Of a DNA stretch of 64,000 bases, positions 13,411-26,000 are shown in pieces (the first letter of the stretch is position 1; the number at the start of each line of letters is the position of its first letter). Position numbers and translations under genes: made by a program. The notes below the pieces were generated by a model that was not told where the DNA came from, made no database searches, and worked only from the letters and a program-made list of their open reading frames with translations. Source of the stretch: Telmatactis stephensoni (taxonomy: Eukaryota; Cnidaria; Anthozoa; Actiniaria; Isophelliidae); contig JALIZF010001939.1 in NCBI GenBank assembly GCA_029948255.1, positions 1,283,001 through 1,347,000 on the forward strand, read 5' to 3'.

Positions 13411-13428
13411 ATACCACAGGAAGCCCAA
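13411..13428 (-). promoter_or_regulatory. Shared promoter-type motif upstream of EXOC3
   Basis: The minus strand reads TTGGGCTTCCTGTGGTAT, about 150 bases upstream of the EXOC3 ATG and in the direction of transcription. The core CTTCCTGTG is the reverse of an ETS-like CACAGGAAG. The same extended motif lies upstream of four other genes in the window. A role as promoter or transcription-start element is inferred from position only. Confidence 0.5.
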
Positions 13429-13477
13429 CACTGCCGGAAAAATGAACAAAACAAATGCGATAAAAAATTTAAACTTC

Positions 13478-13499
13478 TTTATTACGGCTTAGCTTTATT
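13478..13499 (-). terminator. Poly(A) signals of the MFSD6-like gene
   Basis: Two AATAAA hexamers on the minus strand, at 13494-13499 and 13478-13483, follow the stop codon of the MFSD6-like frame by about 90-110 bases. They leave about 220 bases before the EXOC3 ATG, so the two same-strand genes are packed tightly. Confidence 0.55.
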
Positions 13500-13589
13500 A
13501 TCAAATTGATAAAATACATACAAATGGTAAAATGAAAATAAGTTATTCCTCATTAAATCCATATTGGAAATGCTTCTTCCTATTATAAT

Positions 13590-15285
13590 TTATATGTTTT
13601 CACCAGGGATAACATCATAATCGTCAACATTGAGATTAACAATTGCTCTTGCTGCCAAGCTATCATCTAGTTTTACTAGAATTGAATTTTTACGCTGTTT
13701 TAATTTATACACTAATGCAAGAAAGATATAGCCTACACCACACAGTACAATACATCCCCTGAAAAGATTCCGTGGTCCATAAGAGTGGTAAAACAACCCT
13801 CCAAAAACAGCCCCCAAGCCCCACCCAAGGCCAAAATGAAAGCCAGTAATCACACCCTCCATCGTTGTATAAAGCTCAGGAGTGGATATAACACTGGCAA
13901 ATGATATGGCAGCACTCCACATAGCTGCAAGAGTGATTCCGTGGAGAGGTTCAATCAGCAAAACATACCAAGGATTTGTCAGCAGAGAGTAAAACGTCAC
14001 ACGGAAGATTGAAAGAGTTAGTGATAAGCATAGTACTCCCACATGACCAATGCTCTTGATCATCTTAGAGCAAAGGGCAAAGACTGGGATTTCTGACAGA
14101 CTCATTACTGCACTAGAAAGACCAAGTAGAGACTGTGATGCGCCAAGACTTTCTAAATACCAGAACAAAAACAGGATTATCACCCCACCCACTACCCCCA
14201 TAACAAAGACATACAACAAAAAGAAAACTACTACTCCATCACTCAGAATCTCCTTGACCCTCGACCACACAATCTTAGACTTTTCCTCTCTGACAACATC
14301 AAGTCCACAGCTTATTAATAAGAAAAGGAAACCATTCGCACAGATGTACATGAAGAAGGCAGTAAGGTAGTTTGGTGCATTAACTCTTGAAGTATCTGAA
14401 TCAAAGTAGTTGATATTAAAAGTTTTGTCGATAGCTATACCAGTTAAGAAGCTACCAATCCCAAAACCTATAGCACCGAACATTCTCTGCTTACCAAATT
14501 GACTACTCCCCTCCCAATATATAACTGTTGAGCTCATAATGGCACCAACGGGAGCATTAAAAAAATCTCCCATGATCAATAATGCAAAACTAGCAAAAAA
14601 GATAGTTGTCTCACTAAATATAGCTGTCTTACACAAAACAGTTGTGTTCCTATCAGTACTATTACTGTTGTTCTCAAATGCCTTCGACGGTTTAAATTTC
14701 CCGCCAAAATCTTGATCAGCTGATTCGATCATTCTTGGAGATTTCCTTTTGGAAGTGGGATTATAAAAATTATTCATGTTCCAGTTCGAAGAAGAGTTTG
14801 GAGAACGTGTATTCCAAGGATTTACGTGATGATATTGTGATTCAAGATTGTTTTGTGTATTCATTGTTTTCGTAGAAATGGTGTCGTTAACTGGGCAGTT
14901 CCCCGCTCGGCTGTTCTCCACCTGGTGAACTATCGCTACAAAGGACAACGAAAAATAACCCAGTACGCTGAAGATAAGCGATATAAGTAGAATGATCTTA
15001 TGAGAGCCTGTTTTATCGGCGAGAAAGCTGAAGAAAGGCGCGCTGACAAACCCAGTAAATGGTCCTAACACCAGTCAATACACCAGTCAAAAGAGCACTG
15101 AGTCCAATATGTTTGAAATACACTGGCAGATAATTCCGTAGAGTTCCACAACCAAAGAAGAACAAGAAATAAAATGCTTTGAATCGACATGTTCTGTTCT
15201 CGATGTAAAATAGACCTTTGATCTTTCCGTGGAATATTCCCATGTTGTTGTGAACACGATGGTGATGAGATGCTTCCATCTTCAA
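13590..15285 (-). CDS. MFSD6-like major facilitator transporter, frameshifted near the N-terminus
   Basis: Multi-pass membrane transporter of the MFS_1-like/MFSD6 family; the substrate cannot be told from sequence. The frame opens at the ATG at 15285 (MKMEASHHHR) and runs through a first membrane segment (KAFYFLFFFGCGTLRNYLP) to SALLTGVLTGVR. The reading then shifts: the next 490 codons, down to the stop at 13590, lie in another frame starting PFTGFVSAPFFSFLADKTG. Dropping one A (position 15063) aligns both parts, giving GVR-PFTGF, as the family expects at the TM2/loop motif. An extracellular loop with several N-glycosylation sequons (NNSNST, DRNTT) follows TM3. The C-terminal half has typical segments (WYVLLIEPLHGITLAAMW, FHFGLGWGLGAVFGGLF). 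There are no introns. Total is about 565 residues if the shift is an assembly error; otherwise the gene is broken. Confidence 0.85.
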
Positions 15286-16414
15286 ATGCTAGTTTTGTTT
15301 ACAGCTAAAACACCTTGATGCGTCTTGATAGCTACTTCAAAGGTAGGAGCTTTGAGAAACAAAGCTTTGAAGTAAATAAACAGCCCCTACGTATTGCTCT
15401 CGTGTTTACCATGCATGCGTCACGACAAACATTTGGGGCTTCAGAAGGGCATCAGCTCAGCTGATTAGGAATTCTGATCATTCTGATCATCTGATCATCA
15501 AGCTCTGTTGCCTCGGCTCAGTCTCGGCCAATGTTCGGATTCAGTCGTGCCATGAACGCTCTTTTGAATCGCAAAGATTTCGGACGTTCGGGGGAAAAAA
15601 CACAGGAAAGTCTATTTTACTAGTATTTTACTACTGTAAAATATGAAAATGTTAATCAATGTTAATTAATGTTGCTGGTTTGATTGTTTTTAGAGGTTTG
15701 AAAATTTCGCCGAATTTTTCTCCCAGGATGAGACATCGCCCGACGTGGCATACGGATAATCTAGCTCTTATTTATCGTTTATTTTTCTCGGTTTAGTGTT
15801 TTCAATCTTTCTAGCTAGTGATTTTCCGTCTACTTCAGTGTTTTGTGTATCCCTGCAGATACAGACTAGTAACGAGGTATTTTCTTCAATTTTAAATTAG
15901 TTGCACGATATTTATTGTTGTTTTAAACTCTTGAACGATAATTTTTTGCAGAAAATTTGCAGTATATCTGTCAGATGTATCATAATTTATCATCCAGGCA
16001 GACAGCAGATAAGAGCTGATCCCTGAAAAACAGGCCGCGATTCCGATCCCTAAGACTGTTATCCCAATTGGAATCCCAAGGTAAAAATTCTGATCCCTGA
16101 GCCAAATGTGATCGTAAATCGCTGAGTAAAACTTCAATAAAAAAACTTGTCAAAATGCTTTGACACTTAATCAGATCAATTAATAAAAACTGTACATTCT
16201 CCGCCATCTCCATGTTGTTTGTCACTGTTTTTGTGAAGTACTGTGAGAGCCAGCTGCACACCAAGCTTCAGCGTTTTGTGTACCCCCACAGGGGGATACA
16301 CATATCACTAGTGATATATGTGCGGGGATACACATATCACGGGGGTACAGATATCACTGCGACACCGGGGCTCCTGTGGTAATCAACCGAAAAGACATCT
16401 GGGTAATATCCAAT
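15286..16414. other. Divergent intergenic region between MFSD6-like and SETD4
   Basis: These 1.1 kb separate two genes that start in opposite directions, so the region should hold both promoters. Visible features are a short run of repeats of GGGGATACACATATCAC with palindromic halves at 16283-16360, and repeated CTGATCA words at 15475-15500. No coding signal of its own is seen. Confidence 0.5.
16366..16383 (+). promoter_or_regulatory. Shared promoter-type motif upstream of SETD4
   Basis: CGGGGCTCCTGTGGTAAT is a one-base-shorter variant of the recurrent TTGGGCTTCCTGTGGTAT motif. It is sense-oriented and ends about 30 bases before the proposed SETD4 ATG. Confidence 0.4.
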
Positions 16415-18284
16415 ATGGTGGACGATGTGAAATCCAGGTGATTTACAAATCTTTACATTTTCTTTCACTGAGAGACAATATTTTCAAAACCGATTATTGC
16501 TTTTCAATTCTATATTGCCATTGTAATTTATGAAGTGCTTTTCTATCACATCTATGATTTTCTATCCCTTAATTTTCAGTCGGAATCTCTCGCATCGTGG
16601 AAGAACATGGAGGCAAAGGAAAAGAGCAAGAAGGAATTCAGATAGACCTCTTATGTTGCTAGATACTCAATACATTGATTTGCTCAAATGGGGGAAGCGG
16701 AATGGAGTCGTGTTTGGGAGTCTGCGTCCAGCAGTATTCAAGGATACAGGTCGAGGAATGTTGTCAGCAAGAAAAATCACTCAATCAGATGAAATCATAT
16801 CGGTTCCTAAACAGCTATTGATAACAACCTCAACAGCACTTCAAAGCAAATTAGGAACGCTGTATCAAAGAACTCTTCAGGGACGAAATTTTAAGCTTTC
16901 AAATAAATGTCTTCTTTGTGTTTACTTGATTTATTTGAAGTATCTTGGAAAGAGATCATTTTGGCATCCTTATATAGCTACATTACCAAATGACTTCAAT
17001 ACCCCAAGTTACTTTAATGAGAAAGAGCTCAAGATTTTACCCACGTCCTGCTACAAACGTTCTTTGAATCAGATAAGTGAAGTAATGCAAGCATTTGAAG
17101 ATATTCAACAACTGTTTGGAAATGAGTTAAAAGAATTTGATTTGAATTTCTGGAGGATATTTACTTTTGAAAATTTTAGATGGGCCTGGTTTGTTGTTAA
17201 TACAAGATCAGTGTACTTAAGCAGTGATGAGAAAAATGGTTCCAGTTTCTATGGTAACTGTTGTCATGGTGATAACTATGCATTGGCACCAGTGTTGGAT
17301 TTATTAAACCATAGTGATACTGCAGAGGTGAACTGTTTTTATCCTTTTTTCTCCCTTTAATTCTCATCTCATTCAAAAATGCACTTCTGGTTATTGGAGC
17401 TTTTTGAGGGAAAAGGCAATGCTTGCTCTTGACTGTACCTTCTTGCCTTTCTACTTGGAAAGCTCTCATACCTGGAAGTACATGATTTGAAATCTGATTT
17501 GTCAATGCAAAAAATAAAGAGTAAGACTTATAGCAAGTCTGATACCCTGACTTTTGGTCTGATTGATCTCTTACTCATAAATGTCAATACTAGCTGGGTT
17601 TCAGTCCAGCGTTTTTGTTCATGTTCTATTAATTTTCCCTCCCAGTTAGAATACATTCGCTCTTCTTTAATGGTTTGCTTTCTGTCTTTGCAGATTCATG
17701 CAGAATTCAGTCAAAGCTCCCAGATGTATAAAATCTCCACAATAACACAATATAAAAGGCAGCAACAAGTGTTCATCAATTATGGCCCACATGACAACAC
17801 AACACTTCTCATAGAATATGGTTTTATTTTACCAAAAAATGTCCACAACACTTTCAAACTTGAAGCATCACAAGTGTATAACCTTCCTGGACTAACAGAT
17901 ACAACAAAAACAAGTAAAAAGATTGATCTTATAAGAAAAAATGGCCTCGAAAAGGACTTCAGCTTGAGCTATGATCATGGTATTTCATGGAGCTTACAGA
18001 CAGCGTTGCAAATTTTGGCTCTTGAACCTGATGAACTTGAAGACTGGGCTAAAGTTTTTGATGGAAATTCTCTATCCTCTGACAAAGGAGAGCTTGTTCA
18101 TAATTGTATTGTTTTGTTGATATCTACTGCACTTGATACATTGAACATTGAGGATGGTCAACTTAGTACAGAGCAAGAGTTGTCAGTAAATATGAAATTA
18201 GCTTTGGAACTCAGAAGGCAAGAAAAAGAAATACTAGAAAGATCCATTGATCAATTATTAGAGGAATCAGTGACTCACAGCTAA
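16415..18284 (+). CDS. SETD4: SETD4-type SET-domain protein lysine methyltransferase
   Basis: Three coding exons: 16415-16437, 16580-17327 and 17694-18284, giving 453 residues (vertebrate SETD4 is about 440). The short first exon reads MVDDVKS; its donor and phase fit the next acceptor exactly. An ATG at 16530 would give a hydrophobic leader untypical of the family, so I prefer the spliced start. Family marks in order: TGRGMLSARKI (first SET strand, SAM-binding GxG region), the SET insert with FWHPYIATLP, RWAWFVVNTRSVYL, DLLNHS, and FINYGPHDNTTLLIEYGF (the pseudoknot tyrosine region). A C-terminal Rubisco-LSMT-type substrate-binding domain follows. SETD4 proteins methylate histones and other proteins and are linked to cell quiescence. 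Substrate here is unknown. Confidence 0.93.
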
Positions 18285-20009
18285 AAAGTCCAGTCTTATG
18301 TTTGATCTGGACTGTCTTTTTCTTTGTGAGATAAATGATTGATTTGCAGAAATATTAGGGAAAATTTGAAAACAATTTTCATTCAGTGTTGGACTCTAGC
18401 TTGCCTGCATCACATCTCAAAAAACTCTTATTAAGTCCCTCTACATAACAATGTGTTCTGGACCCCAAATGGTCTTTCTGTTTTTGAAAAGATGCTTTTC
18501 ATCAGCCATTTTTTATTGTATGTTCTTTCCCCCAACATGATGTGAGTGAATGTTTCTATGGAAATACCCAATGGCAAGCAGCATTATTTTAGCCAGTCAC
18601 AAGCTTCTTTTCGAAATCAGAAACTAGACGCACATAGTGCGTTTACTCGTGCCCAAGTGGAATTCAGTCTCACATAAGAATAAATATGTTTTAAAGCCAG
18701 TTTGGTCACGTTTTGAGTTCGGTACTGAACGGTGGAATATTTGTCTGCTTATTCGCCGGCAAGCTGATTTGAACTCATGGAGGTATCGGTCTCGCTCCTA
18801 AATTTCCAATTAAAAAGGCAATTATATATGAGCTGCCTTTATGTCTGATATTATTAAGTAATTTTATAGCTGCTAGGGTATTTTAAAAACAGCGATTCAC
18901 ATGTTAGTTGTAGCGTCACGAAAGCACACCGTCCTGTTTGGGTGACCTGTTTGACCTCTGTCTATTTTCTTTGATATTTTAAAGTAGCTGTTGCTTTGTA
19001 ATCATTGACTTTCTAATAGTATTAATTTAGTTTGTACGCCCAAAAATTTTAGCCATACCATTTAATAACAGAGAATAACATTGAAATACATTCTTGAATT
19101 TCTCAAATCGAAGAGCCAGACAATCGCCAGACAAGCTGTCGCTTGAGTCAAAATATATTGGAAATTAAATCAAATTAAAAGACAGCTTAAAATGCTTCAA
19201 AACCAGAAAAAAGCATACAAAAAAATGAAAAGATAATATTTACTACATAACAAGGCGAAAAAAAAATTCTTTTTGTTCCATGAGGATTACGAACCCGGAC
19301 CCGTCTATTTGCTGTATACGCTGGTGTTACACGGCTCTAAATGATTGCCTGGGGTGCCTGTGGCTTGCCTCGTTTTCATGGCACATTCTCGACTACGACG
19401 ATAGATTGAAAACGCAAACCTAGACTCGTGCCGGCCTAAAGGCCTGGGCACGAGTAATAAGTTAGAACCCAATTAATGTCACTGTCATGCAGACGAACTG
19501 AATGAAAGCTTGCCTTTGCTAGTCTTGTTATGGAAAGTGAGAGATGTATGAATCATTAGATTGATTCTACTGAGATCTTTGTTGTCATACCTATTGGAAA
19601 GAGCAATGAATGATTTATGGAATTATACCAGTGAATCATAATGATGGTAACCACCATTGGTTATAAGGCTTTTTACTTCAAATGTCATTAAGATTTTATT
19701 CTAAATCTTGTATAGGATAATTCTCTACTGTAATGGTTCCAATCTATTTTGAATGATTTTGATACAAGATAAACTTTTTACAATATAATGCAGTCGTTTT
19801 CAATACTGCCTTAAAGGAAGATGACCAACAGAACAGAGAAGTATTTCATTTTCTCTGGCATGTAGTTGATGATGTAAAACATATGGGTTCCCTGTGGGAT
19901 GGATGACGGGGGGAAACTGGGGAGGATTTTTCCAGCAAAAGGTATGTTTTACTTTGTGATGCCACTTCCTCTATTAACGATGCTTGATGTACATATATAT
20001 AATGGTGTG
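18285..20009. other. Spacer between SETD4 and the acylated-protein gene
   Basis: No coding signal is supported. The stretch holds SETD4 3' sequence, one terminal-inverted-repeat element (18643-19457, listed separately) and otherwise AT-rich unique-looking DNA. Confidence 0.5.
18643..19457. mobile_element. Candidate TIR element, about 0.8 kb, non-coding
   Basis: TTACTCGTGCCCA at 18643-18655 is matched by its exact reverse complement TGGGCACGAGTAA at 19445-19457. No transposase frame is seen inside. The 13-base terminal match is perfect, but I could not define a target duplication, so a chance or decayed element cannot be excluded. Confidence 0.4.
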
Positions 20010-23000
20010 TCACGCAACTACCCCAGGGAGGGTGGTATATGCAGTCTCTGTAAAGTCTTTTTCGATGCTTTCCATGAGAGCTTTTTCATCTTCATCGTAA
20101 AAGTCATGATAGTTTGACGGCGATACAACAGTTTGTGGTCTAAATGTAAAAAGAAAGATTATCAGAGGTGAGCTACAGAAGCACGATGGTCGGTTGCTAG
20201 GGCTTTTCCTCCCCCAAGGTTCTCAAATTTAATTTTTGGCTCACAGAGGAGTAATTTATTTTCTAAATGAAGCAAAATATTAGAACATGTTCATTAGAAA
20301 GAAGACCCTTAATTTTTCTACAATTGTAAAGGTATTTTGGAAGATTTTTTAAATTATGACGTCATAAATGATACATATTTTTAGTAACAACATCAAAAAC
20401 TTGTTAAGCAATGTTCAAAGGTTTACAGACATTTTTGCTACTCAAAAAGACCGTTTATAGTGAAAACCCCATCTCAATCAGATTAAAGGGTGCGAAATTA
20501 CAGCTAATGAAAGAAATTCAAATTTCCCGCCAAATGACCATATATGGTCAAAATTAAGGCTATTTAAACGCCAATACAATGAATGTATTGGCACAGCGGC
20601 AAACACAAAGTTGCATATAATCAAAATTGTAGTTTTTTCAATTTGGGATGTGTGGTGTTACTGATGACGCATTTTCGTCACAAAAACGTCATATTGACGT
20701 CATAATGACGTATCTCATGACGAAAACGCGTCATAACATATAATTTGAATTTCTTTCATTAGCTGTAACTTCGCACCCTTTAATCTGATTGAGATGGGGT
20801 TTTCACCAGAAATCATAGAATTCTACAGAAAAAACTAATATGGGTTTTTTACTATTTCTTTCCTGAATTTTTTTTCTGATGCCAAATTTGGACATCATTA
20901 ATGACGTCACAATAGCGGTCTAATGAGATGTAATTGCCATCAATTAACAGGAAATTTATCAACCTACTTCCCCACCACGTTTTGTCACATTTGATGCATT
21001 CTACTTTTGTCTAAGGCCTAAAACTCTCAGTTTTGAAGCTTCCGGGAGGAAAAGCCCTAGCAACCGACCATCGTGAAGGGAAACGGAACATAGTTCGATT
21101 TAGCAGGGGTGCGAGTTCACCGAATGCATGTGGTGAATTCCAAGTATGTTGTGTGTGTGTGCCCAAGTAACTACATATCTTCTAAATGCAAACGCGAATT
21201 ACACGCGAAATAAAACAGAGACAAGAAATTCCTGAGTTTCCTACTCATTTTGCAACACTTAAAACGAGGGGAAATCGGAATTTGCTGAAGCTAGGCAGCG
21301 GGAATTGAGTTCGAGTTAATCGAGTTCGAATAAGCGAGGTTCCACTATATATTCTCATTTTTCCTCTTGAGTGGGAGGGATGAGAATGATACAGAAGTTA
21401 TGCTAACTCCGGGATCCTAATCGTGCATGGTAGAATTCGCGGTTTTGTAGAGAAGAGTGATAAAGGCCGTTGCAATAGTGCGCGCTTCATGATCAAATTG
21501 TCTTGAGCTGTGTATGTGATTACAGTGCTGCGCAAAGACCAACGGACACACAACGCGCGCAAAATTTTCAACAACTTTTAGCAACAAAATTACTGTCTTG
21601 TCCATCCTTTTTGTTTTGTTTTTGTTTCGGCTTGTTTTCAGATTTGTGTTTCTTGACCATACGTCTAAATCCACACTTGAGCGGTTTTCATATGTCTGGG
21701 AAACAGTACGGTCACCGCACGGTACCTAGCGGTACGTAACGTAACGTAAGTTACGGCAGAATGTTTTTCTTTTATATAGAAAGTACGGCACGGTCACGGC
21801 ACGGATCATACCGTTTCCCACTCATAACGAAACCGCTCTAATCCTGATACATTCAAAAAGCATCTTTTTTGTTGTGGTTAGGCCTTCCCGCGTCCGCACT
21901 AAAACGGGTTTTTAGTCTAAGAAACGTTTCAGTATGCCTAGTGAAAACGGATTAAAAAAGATACATTTTCAAATTTATCCAGACTAGTACGGATGTTCTC
22001 TAGGAATCCTTCGCACTCGATTTACGTACAATAACAATGTCATATAATGCTTACCCAGCCTCTGCTGATGTCGTGTTCGTTTCTATGGCAACTGTACCGT
22101 CTGTATCATTTGCTCCAATGACCTAACGAAACACCATGAAATGGTAGTGAAGTCAACAATAATATAATTCACGTTCTTGATCATCTATTTAATGTTTTCT
22201 TCCTTTTCTTTTCTTACGCTTTTGATTATCTTACATCTAAACATCAACCAGCGTAAGGGCCCGATCACATGAGAGAGGGTGCCCCTATGTAGTAGGGATA
22301 ACTCTTTTGTTTTATGTCCCTTGGGGAAAAGAAAACAAAAGAGTTATCCCTACTACATAGGGGCACCCTCTCTCATGTGAACCCTAAGTCAAGAAACCTT
22401 GTGGCATGTTATCATTAGCTTGACAATGCTGCTTTGGGTGCATAGGCTTAGCGTGCTTTTATAACTGTGAAAAGCGATGGGTTGTCCGCGTATTTCGGGT
22501 ATTTTTAGAACTCGTTCAGAACGTTTTGAACGATTCAACGTCTCTGTTAGCGAATGCATGGTTTAATAGAAAAGAAACTTTCAGCGCGCTGCGCAAATAC
22601 CTCGCAGTACTAGTCAGGGTAAGCGCGAGACAACCTGTCACATTGCGTGACACAAGTTTAAGTTTCTTGGTTATGTTCTCCAGGCCAGAGTTCCTGAAAT
22701 CTGGGATTAACTCTAGTCCAGACTCAGGGTCCTCCTTCGCCGCTCCTCTTTCCGCGACAAAGGAAGCCCGAATCGTGAAAAAAGAGGAGCGGCACGAAGG
22801 AGGGCCCAGAGTCTGGACTAGATTAACTCTTAAGAAAACCATTGACTTGGATTAGCGCAAAGAACCGCGTGTTCTCTGGTCCCCTTTAAGGACCAGTCAT
22901 TATTTACAGGGAGGGGGGGCTGGTGGAAATATGGGGGGGTCATCATTTTTCATGCACACACTGCATTATTGTTATAAGAGAATGTATGTGGAAAGGGGGG

Positions 23001-26000
23001 ATGGGGCCATCAAAAATTGTGCAGCACATTTCTCATTTCCACCAGCCCCCCCCCCTCCCTGTAAATAATGACCGGTCCCTTAGATGATACGCAGCATCAA
23101 TCGGTTTAGACAACGCGCCCTGTTTTAATGTATTATTGATACCTGCTTGGGTGCGTTGACGGCCTTGAATTTATCCACGTTGATCAGGGTGGACGGGTCG
23201 AATGGCTCTTCAGAATATTTCTGTCAAGCGATTAGAAACTAAGCATTAGCCTTCTACTTTCATCTCCCCTTCCGCATATGTCACTTTTCACTCCAGAGCA
23301 AATTTATTCGATTCATTGTCTATTCCCGACTCATTCTTTCTGGCATTATTGATTCGCGATTTTAGCTTAATTCTTTCCCTATTTTTGTCCTTCTTTCTTC
23401 CTTCAATATTCTTTTTATCTATTATTATTTCTCCCTTCTTGATCCTCTGTTATTTTGCAATTCAACCTTTTTGTCACTGATTCATTCGTTCACACAGAGT
23501 GCCCTATACCCCTTTGCAAAATGAAATCACGCAAAAATATTTGGTCTTTCCCCGTGTCACAGATCATTAAGAATTCTCTTTCACGTTCACAAAAAATCCA
23601 AAAGTTACTTTCACATGGACGCAAAAAGATTCTAGACCTTAAATCACGTTTCACATCAAAATAAATCAGCCATTCACGTTTCGCGCAGAAGGTATAGGGA
23701 ACCCTGTTCACACACTAATTAATCACTTTTATTTCGGCTATTTCAAGTTTATTTCAACATCTGCTAGACTGTCGATTTGATATGATAATTAAATCAATTT
23801 GGTTGTCTCGTATATTTCATTCATTAAGAAAATATATAATGAACGATAAGGACAATTTTATATAATAAACATGTTTTTCAAGAAAAACAAAACAAAATAA
23901 AACAGAAAACAAAACAAAAATAGAAAACAAGAACAACAATTTTTTTGCACAATAAAAATAAGAGTTTTTCGGTAGAAACGTCAGGTGGACTTTGTGCGCC
24001 CTAAACTGGCTCCCTTCTCTCTTTCATTCGAAAAACAAGCCGGCAGTGCATGTTCAGAAGATCTAATCAACTACGAAGCTCTCCTTGAGCGCATTTACGA
24101 GCGCAACCCTCCTTTCGACATCAATTTTATCCGTCAAGGCATTCGTGCCGTCAAACTTCAAACCGCTCGGTTCATTAATCTAACTAAACTACCAACTACA
24201 CTCAACTGACACACAAGCTCATTCACCACAGGAAATCGGAAATCCGCAACACTAAAAGCTCTTGTCCATTTCTAACGAAACCACCAAACAGATGAGACAA
24301 CTTAATTACAACAAAAATTTTTGTATTTAGTTAGGACGATACATTATCTGGAATAAACATTGCCACTGAATTCCATCATTGCCCTGAAGATGGACAATTT
24401 TGTCTGAAAACTTGGCAGAAAATTTAAAAAAGAAAACGTAGTTGAACTTAATTGATCCCTTATGATGAGCCGAAGGCTCGAAAGCTTGGATCATTAATAT
24501 ATCAAACGTAGATGAAACAAAACACCTATAAGTAGTTGAAACTTGTTTGTTCCAAACAAAAGAGTTATTCCGGCTACCAGGGACACTTCGCTTTCATATA
24601 ACAACTTGCCCCCATCTGATGCGGCTTGAGAAAAACAAGTTAAATTAATAATGCTTGGAACTCCAGTCGTCCCACTTTGTCGCGGCTGTTTTAATCCGGA
24701 GAAAAAACAAGATAATTTTCTGAACGAATTTCCTGCCATTATATTTAAGCAATATGAAACGCGCGCGCATGTCTCTGTACTGTTATATAAACACGATGTA
24801 AGATTTAGAGCACAAGAAACTTAAGATTTCTCTTGCTTTTGGAGTGCTCTACGTACATCTTCTATTTTTCAATGATAAATTCTAAATAGAACTGACACTG
24901 AAATGAAAGAGAAAAGAGATAAAAGCACACCATTTTCTCTCGGACGAAAACAATTCTTTTTATCATTATTATTATTTTGTTTGTTTTGTTTTTATTTGTT
25001 TTTGTGTTGTTGTTGTTGTCGTTAATGTGAGCGCTTCGCTTCGCTTTTAAATAAGAATGTCGTTAATACTGATATAACAGTATTTCGGACCTGGAATTTT
25101 CAAATTTACTACTTTTTTTCCTGGAAGAACTGAAAAAGCTTCTTCGCAAGATAATAAATGTCAAACAATCACTATTTTGAGAATTTCCATTGAGAAAAAA
25201 CACGGTAGATAAGATAATTGGAATTAAATGAACTTCACTCAGTTAATCTTATATAAACAATTGATACATAAAAACGCTGTCAAAATTTTCAAGCAATTGT
25301 ATGAGTATTTTGCCTATATTTGTGGCAATTAGTGTTCGAAGACTTGAAAAATTTGAGCAATCATGGAAAATGCTAGCGATATATGCAAAAGACTAACAGT
25401 TAATGAGAAAATTTTGATGGCCTGATATGATCTTGAATTGTATAAGTCAGTGTCAAAATTGTCAAGTAATTGTACGAGTATCAATATATTTTGCATGTAT
25501 TTGTGGCTTTATGTAGTGATTGAAAATTTGAACAGTTATTAAATATAAGCTAGACATATAAAAAAAGAAAAAAAATGATGGCTTGAAAAGCTGTTCTTGC
25601 TAGGTAACTGAGTTATTATAAAGTGGCTAACACCGTGTTTACCTTAGTTAATCTTGGAACAAACTCGGTGTCGTGTTGTTCATTCTCCGGTTGAATTCCT
25701 TTGGGTGAAAGCTTTCGTTTGCCGGATGATTTTTTTGGTACACCGTCAAATGAAGACGAGTAGAAGTCAATACCTTCTCGACCAAATTCGCTATCATTTT
25801 CATTTGTCCATTCATCTTGCTCGTCACTTGCTTTTACTTTTCCTGTTGTCCACGCGTCAGACGTAACCCCTGAATCGATTGACAGTCTTTTTCTTTGAGT
25901 TTTAGGAGTTGGTTTTTGGACTTTTATGTCATGATTGTTTTGAGGCCTGCGAAAATGCTTATCGTCCTCTTGGTCAAGCTCGATTGGACTCGGGGAATCG

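Noticed and set aside
14050..14370. 106-codon plus-strand frame inside the MFSD6-like gene
   Set aside because: Antisense shadow of the transporter; basic, low-complexity product.
22076..22099. X-box-like GTTTCTATGGCAAC
   Set aside because: Lies inside a coding exon of the acylated-protein gene, so probably coincidental; likewise GTTTCTATGGTAAC at about 17247 in SETD4.
22516..22855. About 108-codon frames on opposite strands
   Set aside because: They overlap a palindromic MITE and show no family similarity.
23985..24209. 74-codon plus-strand frame (FVRPKLAPFSLSFEKQ...)
   Set aside because: Composition looks protein-like and it may be a transposon remnant, but I recognise no domain and it lies in an intron of another gene.
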